A stretch of 64,000 nucleotides of DNA, from assembly GCA_024403775.1 (NCBI GenBank), contig JAKSRE010000017.1, positions 1-64,000 on the forward strand, given 5' to 3'. The notes under the pieces were generated by a model. It made no database searches, was not told the origin of the DNA, and was given only the letters and a program-made list of their open reading frames with translations. Positions 8,352 through 16,239 of the stretch are shown piece by piece (the first letter of the stretch is position 1; each line of letters begins with the position of its first letter). Origin of the DNA: Clostridia bacterium. Lineage in GTDB: Bacteria; Bacillota; Clostridia; Saccharofermentanales; Saccharofermentanaceae. A program made the translations under genes and the position numbers.

Positions 8352-9725
8352 ATGAGATTTACTGAAGGAGAAAAAGACGTTTTTTACAGAATGTATAATG
8401 TTCGTGATGATGTAAGCGAACTTAAGACAAAGTTAAAAAGATTAAGACCAGAAAGATTTTCAAGTTCTATTGTGGTTTTTCTTACAGTAATCATATTCAT
8501 GCTGTATGTGTTTAATAACAAAATCCAAAGTCAATATGTACCTTTGGCATATTTTATTGTAATGATTACTAGTGGTATATGTATCATGCTTGTTCAGGAA
8601 TTATATTATTCTGAACCCAAAACAAAATTATTATATTCGTTTGGTATTGTAGCAACCCTGCTTTGGGGTGGATTTAGCATGATGGTTTATTTTTCGCTGA
8701 TTAATGGAAAGATTAATCTTGTTGAGTCCGCTGGATGGCTTTTTTGGGTTACTTTGGCCGCTAGTATCTTAACGGTTGTTGGAAGTTTTATATTTAGCTT
8801 TTTATATAACAAATCCTGCTCGGAGACAGTAACAGGCGTAGTTAAGGGATATGTTGATGCTGTTGGTAAAAGCGGCAGATATTCTCCATATTTTGCCAAA
8901 ACAGCATTGGTATGTGAATTTGAGTTTGAGGGAAGTAAATATCTGGTTACTGACTATAAGTTTGTCCGTAATGATCAGGACCTTCCTTATATAGGCAGTA
9001 GTGTAGAAATAGACTTTAATCCTGATGATCCTGATACATGCATAATTGAAGGGAAAAAGGCAAAACCAAAACTTGGAATAGGTATAGGCTTTTTTTTATT
9101 GATGTTTGCTGTTTTGGTTTTTAATTATCGAACAAAAATAGATGGCAAGGTAAGCGATGATAACAGAATTCTTCTGAATTCAGATTATATTCATGGTTTG
9201 TTTGGTTCGGATGAGAAATATTATGTAATCGAGCGTGAGATTATTGCTATTGAAAATGGCTATATCTATTTTGATGATTATGCAGGTGCACCACGTTATG
9301 TAAATGATAATTCTGGTAAACTTGAAGCAGGAGATGTTGTATATTATGTTTGTACAGCAAGTCTTCATCAGGCAGTTTTCCCAGTGGATAAATATAGCTG
9401 TGAGGATAATGGCAACCTCAAACTTCATATTGATTATACAGAAGACGGAAAGTTCGTTCTTGACGACTATATGGTTAGCAGAAGTTTGAATGACGATTAT
9501 TGGAATATCTATAAGACACATATTGTTGAGATTCAGAATGATCTGATGCATCTTATGACAGATGACGGAATGGAATTCTGGATGGAATGGGATGAGGGAT
9601 ATCGCTATATATCAAAAGACTATCAGGTAGGCGATGAATTCTATTATGTTCTTGCCTATACCAATAAAAGTCTTGTTTTTGATACTGATATTTACTATCG
9701 TAAGAACCTCGAGAACACAAACTAA
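8352..9725 (+). CDS. Uncharacterised membrane protein with DUF3592-like segment
   Basis: A 457-residue protein of unknown function. After a charged N-terminus (about 1-35) come four hydrophobic segments (about 37-55, 62-80, 92-115, 128-152). Residues 158-235 (SETVTGVVKGYV ... IDFNPDDPDTC) resemble DUF3592-type extracytoplasmic or cytosolic beta domains. A fifth hydrophobic segment (about 240-258) is followed by a long soluble C-terminal region rich in Tyr and Asp. The start is supported by AAGGGAG upstream. Two further small membrane proteins follow closely, and the three may form an operon. Any link with the upstream ABC cassette is only positional. Confidence 0.6.
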   Translation: MRFTEGEKDVFYRMYNVRDDVSELKTKLKRLRPERFSSSIVVFLTVIIFMLYVFNNKIQSQYVPLAYFIVMITSGICIMLVQELYYSEPKTKLLYSFGIVATLLWGGFSMMVYFSLINGKINLVESAGWLFWVTLAASILTVVGSFIFSFLYNKSCSETVTGVVKGYVDAVGKSGRYSPYFAKTALVCEFEFEGSKYLVTDYKFVRNDQDLPYIGSSVEIDFNPDDPDTCIIEGKKAKPKLGIGIGFFLLMFAVLVFNYRTKIDGKVSDDNRILLNSDYIHGLFGSDEKYYVIEREIIAIENGYIYFDDYAGAPRYVNDNSGKLEAGDVVYYVCTASLHQAVFPVDKYSCEDNGNLKLHIDYTEDGKFVLDDYMVSRSLNDDYWNIYKTHIVEIQNDLMHLMTDDGMEFWMEWDEGYRYISKDYQVGDEFYYVLAYTNKSLVFDTDIYYRKNLENTN

Positions 9726-9751
9726 TTCTTATGCGATAAGGAGGAATTATT

Positions 9752-10255
9752 ATGAGTGCGAAGTATGTACGTAAAGAGAACTGGAGAGAACCTAAGGCTG
9801 ATGAGCTTGATACGATAAAGCAGTATGGCAAAGGAGCTTTGGGTAAAGGTATCTTGTTTTTTGTGCCAGTATTCCTCATTTTTGCTGAACTTATCGCTTT
9901 GGAAATTTTCAGATTTAAGGATTATCCTCTGGCGGTATCAATTGTTCTTCTGGTAATCACTATTCTTATATTTGGGTATTTTCTCTTTGCATCTATTTAC
10001 GTATTTATAAAGGATGCAGTTAGAAGAGGCAAGGTTGAAGTTCTTGATGCACGTGTAACTGAACTTCGTACCGCATGGTATAAATATAGCGGAAGAACTA
10101 ATGTTGATCTTCTGGTTGATGGCCATATTAAAAAGACCATCCATGTAATGAACTGGAATATCAGGAATATTAAAGTGAATGACCGCGTACTTATTGTTCG
10201 TGCCAAGAAAGGCTTTGTAAGTACATTGAGATTGTGCGAAGGAAAAAATAACTAA
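9752..10255 (+). CDS. Uncharacterised two-pass membrane protein
   Basis: A 167-residue protein with hydrophobic segments near residues 30-52 and 58-85. Its soluble C-terminal part ends in VNDRVLIVRAKKGF, which again resembles the tail of DUF3592-like proteins. The start follows AAGGAGGAATT, a strong ribosome site. Its last base is the first base of the next start codon (TAATG), showing tight translational coupling. Function unknown. Confidence 0.6.
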   Translation: MSAKYVRKENWREPKADELDTIKQYGKGALGKGILFFVPVFLIFAELIALEIFRFKDYPLAVSIVLLVITILIFGYFLFASIYVFIKDAVRRGKVEVLDARVTELRTAWYKYSGRTNVDLLVDGHIKKTIHVMNWNIRNIKVNDRVLIVRAKKGFVSTLRLCEGKNN

Positions 10256-10770
10256 TGGCTCAGATAATTATTTTGATAATTGTTGCAATTATTTTGGCGT
10301 TTAATGGAATGTACTATCCACTTATTGGAGTGGGTGTCCTGTTTGCTGTATCAGTTCTTATCGTATTTATTGTTGATCTTTTTACACCAGCAGATAAGAA
10401 ACCACCTAAGAAAAAGCGCTTCAAGAAAATCCCTTATGAAGGAACCAGATCTCTCGAAAATAATTTCGACGGTGTGATAAGTAATCCATCATGGGAGCAG
10501 GTTGAGAAATATATAAATAAGATTTTCGAAGATAAAGAAGAGTACGTTATTTTATCGCTTCCACAAAGCGAATACGGTATGAAATATATTCAGGCTGCTA
10601 TAGTGGATAATGTCATTTCAGTTCAGGTTGGACTTTATACTGAATCAGGAAACAGACTTGTTGAGAAACGATTTGCCAAGTCAAGTCTTATGCCTCTTTT
10701 TACTAAGTACTACAAATATGGCTATGTTGATTTGATAGAAGAGTTTTATACGATACAGAGAATTAGTTAA
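10255..10770 (+). CDS. Uncharacterised small membrane-anchored protein
   Basis: A 171-residue protein with two N-terminal hydrophobic segments (about 2-20 and 24-43), a Lys/Pro-rich stretch (KKPPKKKRFKK, cytosolic by the positive-inside rule) and a soluble C-terminal domain of about 110 residues. The start overlaps the previous stop by one base. I do not recognise a family. It closes a three-gene group of membrane proteins and is followed by a strong terminator. Confidence 0.6.
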   Translation: MAQIIILIIVAIILAFNGMYYPLIGVGVLFAVSVLIVFIVDLFTPADKKPPKKKRFKKIPYEGTRSLENNFDGVISNPSWEQVEKYINKIFEDKEEYVILSLPQSEYGMKYIQAAIVDNVISVQVGLYTESGNRLVEKRFAKSSLMPLFTKYYKYGYVDLIEEFYTIQRIS

Positions 10771-10855
10771 TTGCTCTATGGACTTAAATTACGTGAGATT
10801 AAAGATGGATCTGAGGCAGTTAACGAGCCGTATCTTTTGTGTTTTTTGTCAGGTG

Positions 10856-10890
10856 TAGTACCTATGTAATTTCATAGGTGCTATTTTTTT
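10856..10890 (+). terminator. Strong rho-independent terminator
   Basis: TAGTACCTATG pairs with CATAGGTGCTA around a six-base loop, followed by seven T. Confidence 0.85.
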
Positions 10891-10976
10891 CTATAAATCA
10901 GTTGTACCTTTAATTGCTCAACTGTTGTGTAAAATAGCATTATAGAAATACATATTGAATTACGGGAGGTGCTTTT

Positions 10977-11009
10977 ATGGCAATGTTTGAGGTTTGGACA
11001 TGTAGGTAA
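10977..11009 (+). other. Ten-codon ORF with a strong ribosome site; possible gene remnant
   Basis: GGGAGG lies seven bases before an ATG that opens MAMFEVWTCR then stop. In the +1 frame the open stretch continues to about 11073 (RFGHVGKKYKECLNILLNVE as its core), which would fit a frameshifted remnant of a small gene. The rest of the region 10891-11128 is AT-rich, holds the likely sbcD promoter and shows nothing else I recognise. Confidence 0.3.
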
Positions 11010-11128
11010 GAAGTATAAGGAGTGTTTAAACATTCTGTTAAATGTAGAGTTGTTAAAAAATATTGCTACTTAGTTGATTTATAATTTTATCAGCGAAAGT
11101 TTTATTTTATTGTTTGGAGGTTTCTCAG

Positions 11129-12283
11129 ATGAAGTTATTTCACTTATCAGATTTACACATAGGTTTAACCCTTTGTAGTCGCGATATGCATGATGATCAG
11201 GAATATGTTCTTAATCAGATAGTTGATGCAGTATCCAAAGAGAAGCCAGATGCTGTGCTGATTGCTGGCGATATTTATGATCGTTCAGTACCTTCTGCTG
11301 AGGCAGTAAGTCTTTGTAATAGTTTTATTGAGAAATTGGTCGAAGCTTCTGAAGGCCGACCAGTAATGATTATTAGTGGTAATCACGATAACTGTGACAG
11401 AATAGATTATCTTAAAAGTCTTGCCAAGAAAAGCGGCGTATACATGGTTGGTAATCCACCAAGATATGAGGATGAGTTTATTTGTAAGGTTACGCTTGAA
11501 GATGATTTTGGTCCTATAAATTTCTATCTTCTTCCTTTTGTTAAGCCAACGATGGTAAAGAATATCATTGGTGTTGATGATGAAGGTCGTAATTTTTCTT
11601 ATGATGAGACGATTAAGCGTTTGATTGAACGTGAGACTATTGATGCTTCTGTACGTAATGTTCTGGTTAGTCACCAGTTTTATTGTCCGATAAATGGTGA
11701 TACCAGTGAGATAAGACGAAGCGATTCTGAGATTAAAGTTGTAGGTAATCTTGATGCTGTGTCATCCAAGTATCTTGAAGTTTTTGATTATGCTGCTTTG
11801 GGTCACATTCATACACCTATGACTGTTGGTAAAGCTACCAATGTATATTGTGGTACACCTATTGCGTGTTCAGTAAGTGAGGCAGGCCAGAAGAAGGCAA
11901 TAGTAGTTGTTGAATTAGGTGATAAAAAGGACGAGGCGAAGATTACTAATATTCCTCTTGTACCAATGCATGAAGTACGTAAACTTGAAGGAACTTTAAG
12001 TGAGATATTGGATAATTCAAGTGAAGACTACGTCAGCATCATCCTTACAGATAAGGATGAAGGTATTGCACAGTTTAATCTTGATAAAGTAAAGGCGGCA
12101 TTTCCTAATTATCTTGATATCAGTGTTAAGCATGATAAGGAAGACCATCTTTCTGAAGGTGAACTTAAGAATCCAAAACAGTTAAGTCACCTGGATTTTT
12201 GTAAAGAGTTTTACAGTAATATGTCTGATGAAGAACTTCAGATTGTAACTGAGATTATCAATATGATTGAGGAGGAAATCTAA
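11129..12283 (+). CDS. sbcD: Exonuclease SbcCD subunit D (Mre11-like nuclease)
   Basis: A 384-residue metallophosphoesterase that, with SbcC, cleaves DNA hairpins and processes blocked double-strand ends. The metal-binding motifs occur in order: SDLHIG near residue 7, GDIYDR near 50, GNHDN near 86 and GHIH near 227. The ATG at 11129 is preferred over an upstream TTG at 11114 because GGAGG lies between them. The ribosome site of sbcC (GAGGAGG) lies in its final codons, so the two genes are coupled with a one-base gap. Inverted-repeat elements in this genome are the kind of palindrome this enzyme attacks when they extrude. Confidence 0.95.
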   Translation: MKLFHLSDLHIGLTLCSRDMHDDQEYVLNQIVDAVSKEKPDAVLIAGDIYDRSVPSAEAVSLCNSFIEKLVEASEGRPVMIISGNHDNCDRIDYLKSLAKKSGVYMVGNPPRYEDEFICKVTLEDDFGPINFYLLPFVKPTMVKNIIGVDDEGRNFSYDETIKRLIERETIDASVRNVLVSHQFYCPINGDTSEIRRSDSEIKVVGNLDAVSSKYLEVFDYAALGHIHTPMTVGKATNVYCGTPIACSVSEAGQKKAIVVVELGDKKDEAKITNIPLVPMHEVRKLEGTLSEILDNSSEDYVSIILTDKDEGIAQFNLDKVKAAFPNYLDISVKHDKEDHLSEGELKNPKQLSHLDFCKEFYSNMSDEELQIVTEIINMIEEEI

Positions 12284-12284
12284 T

Positions 12285-15200
12285 ATGAGACCAATATCTG
12301 TAACAATGCGTGCTTTTGGTTCTTATCAGAATGAGACAGTAGTTGATTTTAGTAACCTCAATCAGAATTTGTTTTTGATATCAGGAGATACTGGATCAGG
12401 TAAGACAACACTTTTTGATGCAATAGTTTTTGCCTTATATGGTGAAGGAAGTGGTTCAGTAAGTAAACGTCAGGGTGAGACTTTCCAGAGCAGATATACT
12501 GACTATGATGTATCGCCATTTGTTAAATTTGTATTTGAGGAAAATGGCAAAAGATATGAGATAGAGAGAACTCCTAAGCACAGCCTTCGTAAGAAGAAAG
12601 GAACTGGATATACTGAGAAGGGGGCATCAGTATCTTTAATTCTTCCTGATGGTACGGAGTTTTCTGCTACAAAAGAAGTTGATGCAAAAATTGAAGCACT
12701 GGTTGGTCTCACAAAAGAACAATTCATGCAGGTTGCAATGATTGCACAGGGAGATTTTCTTAAAATTATTAATGAGAAAACTAGTGATAAGAAAGTCGCT
12801 TTTCGTAAATTGTTCGGCACAGAATTCTATGACATGTTTGTCAACAGACTTAAAGTTAAGACTGATAGTCTTGAAGCAGAGACTAAGAGTATTAAAGATG
12901 AATGCGCTGGAATTGTAACTAATCTGGAGATTCCTGCTACAGTAGATAACTATGAAGAATTAGTTAGAATGTGTAATTCTATTAAGACTAAGGATTTAAG
13001 CTCAATTGAAGATTTTATTTCCGGGCTGGATTCAGTAGTGACTTCGTTAAGTTCTGAAGAAGAAACTTATAGTGCTAATTTAAATGAATTAAACAAAAAG
13101 AAGGAAGAACTTCTAAAAAAAGAGTCAGAAGCTAAGGCTCTTGCTGGTGCATTTGAGCAGCTTAAATTAGCTACTGATGAACTTGATCAATTAAAGGAAA
13201 GAGAAGCTGAAGTTCTATCCAATAAGGAGCTCTCTGAGAGAATTAATAGTGCTTTCGAAGTAAAAAGTGTTGAGGATAGTTTCCTTAATACCCGAAAGCA
13301 GCTTGTCGAAATGAATTCTAAGTTAGAGAAGCAGAATACTGAATTACCAGGTCTTATAGAGCAGAGAACTACCTTAGAAGAAGAATTTACTACTGTAAAG
13401 AAAGCATTTAATGAGCAAAATGCTATTTTTGAGAATGCAAAGAAAGAGTATGAGAAGAATCTTCAGGAGATTTCCAGATTTAATGAATTACAAAAGCAAA
13501 GAATTGGTTTGGAAGCATCTGTGAAAGAACTTAAAGAAACTGCTGATTCTTTAAAATTAAAGCGCGAGAAGTTTGATGCTGATAAGAAAGCTAAGAATTT
13601 ACGTAAGGAAGAGATTGGAAAGTCTTCTGAAGAATTAACTGGAAAAAAAGCTGAACTAAGGTCAAATGAGATATTTAGTGAGAATGTGAACGAACTTGAA
13701 TCACTCTCAGGCAAAATCGATTCTGGTGCAAAAAATATTGAGGCCAAAGAAAAAGTATATTTGGAAGCTAGTAGAAAGGCAGAAGAAGCTGATAGAAAAA
13801 GAGCAGTAGCTCAGAAGCGTAAGGATGATGCGCGTGCAGGTATATTAGCCAAGGCTCTTCAGCCTAACATGCCTTGTCCTGTATGTGGAAGTCTTGAGCA
13901 TCCGTCACCTTGTGTTCTTGAGAATGAAGATGATGCTGAAATTGATTTGGAAGAATTAATAAATAATGCTGCAGCTGCAATTTCTACACGTTCAGAACTC
14001 TCTAGTTTGTTAGAGTCATTAAAATCTATCAAAAGGGATCAAGAGGAAGAATACAAAAAAGACTTTTCAAATCTTGTAGATAAGATGCTAAATGAAGACT
14101 ATGACATTACGCTTGATACGTCTCTTGATACTATTTCTGAATTGATTGAGACAAGAATTAGTAAAATTAAAGATGAGATTACTAATCTTGAGATTCTGGT
14201 AAAAGAGAATGCTGAATTAGATACTTGGCTTAAGAACGCTGATGATTTATTAAAGAATTTGGATGAGGATATCCAGACTAATCAAAAAGAACTTCAGGAT
14301 AAAGAGATAGAACTTACTACAGTTCTTACTTCAATTCAGAATACTGAAATTAAATTCCAGTCAGAAGCTGAGGTGAAGGCTTGGTTTGAAGATGTTAAGA
14401 AGGCTTTTGATGAAGTGGATTCTAAGCACAAGGAAACAGAGAAAAATTATAATGCTGCTAAATCTTCTGTTGATGCCTGTGAAGCTCTTATTAAAGAATA
14501 TAACGAGAGTATTCCAAAGATTAAAGAAGATGAGGCAAAGGCAAAAACAGCATTTGATTCTAATCTAGCTGATAAGAAATTATCTGAAGAAGAGTATAGA
14601 CAGTTAGTAACGTCACATACAAAGGAAGAAGCGAAGTCTTTTACTGACGAATATAGTACCTTTATCCAGAAGAAGTCCTCTCTGGAAGGAAGTGTTGAAG
14701 CTGCTACAAAGACTATCGATAATCGCGAAATGCCTGATCTTATGATTGTCGAGACTGAACTTAAAGAGGCAGAAGGAAAAGTTCAAGAATGTAATGATAA
14801 GGTTACTTCAATTAAAACTAAGAAGAACAACATTAGTAACGTCATTAAAAGTCTTAAGGTGAAAGTAACTGAAAATGCAGAGCTGGTGGTTATGTATGAG
14901 AGATATAATAACCTTCATAGGCGTTTTGCAGGTAAGATAACTGGAAACAAGATGGATCTTGAGACATATGTTCAGCGATACTATCTTAAGAGTATTTTGG
15001 TTAGTGCTAATCGCCGCTATTCTGAGATGACCAAGGGCGAGTTTGAACTTAGAATGGTTGATATAGATGAAGCTGGAGATGGTAAGAATCAGGGACTTGA
15101 TTTACGCAGCTATTCTTATATTACAGGAAAGAGCAATGTAATTAGTTCTCTTTCAGGTGGTGAATCGTTTATGGCTGCTCTGGCTCTGGCAATCGGTATG

Positions 15201-15446
15201 GCAGATCAGATCTCGTTAAGTTCGAATGTAAATCTTGATATGATGTTTATTGATGAAGGCTTTGGTTCATTAAGTAAGGAGAATCGTGATAAGGCTATTA
15301 CTATCCTTAAGAACTTGGCAGAAGATACCAGCGTAAATGGAAGAATGATTGGTATTATCTCCCATGTTACCGAACTTAAAAACGAGATTGATAATCAGCT
15401 TCTTGTTACCAAAGATGATAAGGGAAGTCACATCAGATGGGCATAA
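12285..15446 (+). CDS. sbcC: Exonuclease SbcCD subunit C (Rad50-like SMC ATPase)
   Basis: A 1053-residue SMC-type ATPase. Walker A is GDTGSGKTT near residue 34. Two long coiled-coil arms flank a zinc hook CPVC near residue 531 that dimerises two molecules. The C-terminal head has the signature LSGGESFMA and Walker B MMFIDEGFGSLS. Length is typical of Firmicute SbcC. The start at 12285 is chosen over an upstream in-frame ATG at 12267 because the GAGGAGG site precedes it at normal spacing. It works with SbcD in double-strand-break end processing. Confidence 0.95.
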   Translation: MRPISVTMRAFGSYQNETVVDFSNLNQNLFLISGDTGSGKTTLFDAIVFALYGEGSGSVSKRQGETFQSRYTDYDVSPFVKFVFEENGKRYEIERTPKHSLRKKKGTGYTEKGASVSLILPDGTEFSATKEVDAKIEALVGLTKEQFMQVAMIAQGDFLKIINEKTSDKKVAFRKLFGTEFYDMFVNRLKVKTDSLEAETKSIKDECAGIVTNLEIPATVDNYEELVRMCNSIKTKDLSSIEDFISGLDSVVTSLSSEEETYSANLNELNKKKEELLKKESEAKALAGAFEQLKLATDELDQLKEREAEVLSNKELSERINSAFEVKSVEDSFLNTRKQLVEMNSKLEKQNTELPGLIEQRTTLEEEFTTVKKAFNEQNAIFENAKKEYEKNLQEISRFNELQKQRIGLEASVKELKETADSLKLKREKFDADKKAKNLRKEEIGKSSEELTGKKAELRSNEIFSENVNELESLSGKIDSGAKNIEAKEKVYLEASRKAEEADRKRAVAQKRKDDARAGILAKALQPNMPCPVCGSLEHPSPCVLENEDDAEIDLEELINNAAAAISTRSELSSLLESLKSIKRDQEEEYKKDFSNLVDKMLNEDYDITLDTSLDTISELIETRISKIKDEITNLEILVKENAELDTWLKNADDLLKNLDEDIQTNQKELQDKEIELTTVLTSIQNTEIKFQSEAEVKAWFEDVKKAFDEVDSKHKETEKNYNAAKSSVDACEALIKEYNESIPKIKEDEAKAKTAFDSNLADKKLSEEEYRQLVTSHTKEEAKSFTDEYSTFIQKKSSLEGSVEAATKTIDNREMPDLMIVETELKEAEGKVQECNDKVTSIKTKKNNISNVIKSLKVKVTENAELVVMYERYNNLHRRFAGKITGNKMDLETYVQRYYLKSILVSANRRYSEMTKGEFELRMVDIDEAGDGKNQGLDLRSYSYITGKSNVISSLSGGESFMAALALAIGMADQISLSSNVNLDMMFIDEGFGSLSKENRDKAITILKNLAEDTSVNGRMIGIISHVTELKNEIDNQLLVTKDDKGSHIRWA

Positions 15447-15469
15447 GTAGATAATAGGTGTCTTTATTG

Positions 15470-15514
15470 GAAGTGGGTTGAACGATTGATTCTTTTAGCC
15501 CACTTCTTTTTTTT
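15470..15514 (+). terminator. Terminator after sbcC
   Basis: GAAGTGGG and CCCACTTC form an eight-base stem followed by a long T run. Confidence 0.85.
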
Positions 15515-15599
15515 GTTTTTCAGATTCATAGCGTTGTACCATTAACTCCACATGCCAGGATTTATAATCTAACCATAAAAAATACGGAGGGATTGAAGC

Positions 15600-15893
15600 A
15601 TGACTAAGAGAAGAACAACAATGACAATTGAATTTGATGGTGGAATGAAGGAAGTAAATAAGATTATGAAGCTTCTTTCGGGTAAGACGCACAATATGTC
15701 TTTTACAATCCGTGAGATTGAGAAGAAGAAAGATGAGTTTGATGATTTCCCTGAGGCTCCTAAGGAGGACGTTCTTTTTGTGAATGGTGGCAAGATTGTA
15801 ACCATTGTAAAAAAGATTGATGAGGATATGGATGAAGATGATTTCTTAGGAAGAAGTGATGCGAATGAGGAGGGCGGATGGAATGAGCTATAA
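15600..15893 (+). CDS. Small acidic protein of unknown function
   Basis: A 97-residue protein that starts with a basic, beta-prone segment (TKRRTTMTIEFDGGM) and ends in an acidic tail (IDEDMDEDDF). No signal peptide or membrane segment is visible. GGAGGGATTG is a strong ribosome site just before the ATG. It overlaps the next gene by 11 bases, so the two are coupled and probably work together. I do not recognise either. Confidence 0.6.
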   Translation: MTKRRTTMTIEFDGGMKEVNKIMKLLSGKTHNMSFTIREIEKKKDEFDDFPEAPKEDVLFVNGGKIVTIVKKIDEDMDEDDFLGRSDANEEGGWNEL

Positions 15894-16107
15894 ACCTTGG
15901 CATTTGGTAGCAATGGAAGATAATGGATATATGGCAACAAGTCATGGCCTTAATATGAAGGTGGCAAGATATCTTGCTAAGAATGGAAGTGAAGATATAG
16001 GAGAGGATGAATTTAACGATGCGTGTGTCACATGTGGTGTTGATCCCTCTTCTGTGACTCCTGAAGATATTGCTGACATTCAAAATAAGTTGGATGAGTT
16101 AACTTGA
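15883..16107 (+). CDS. Small protein of unknown function, coupled to the preceding gene
   Basis: A 74-residue soluble protein beginning MSYKPWHLVAMEDN. Its C-terminal half is acidic and contains CVTCG, one Cys pair only. The start at 15883 is chosen because GAGGAGGGCGG precedes it. An upstream in-frame ATG at 15856 would lie deep in the previous gene. The 11-base overlap in a different frame implies translational coupling. Function unknown. Confidence 0.55.
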   Translation: MSYKPWHLVAMEDNGYMATSHGLNMKVARYLAKNGSEDIGEDEFNDACVTCGVDPSSVTPEDIADIQNKLDELT

Positions 16108-16201
16108 TAAGAAATAGGAGAGATTTCCCTTAAATACGCTGTTTGTAACAATGTTAATCGTGTAAAAATGTCAAAAAGTTTTCATCTAAGTAAAAAGAAT
16201 G

Positions 16202-16207
16202 TATAAT
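16202..16207 (+). promoter_or_regulatory. -10 element of the BspA-like gene
   Basis: TATAAT lies 32 bases upstream of the start codon; the -35 region is poor. About 50 bases further up, at 16142-16157, is TTTGTAACAATGTTAA, a motif that recurs upstream of the esterase gene at 42808 and, inverted, in the csoR leader. Confidence 0.45.
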
Positions 16208-16239
16208 ACCACTGATTATTAAATCTTAAGGAGTATTAT

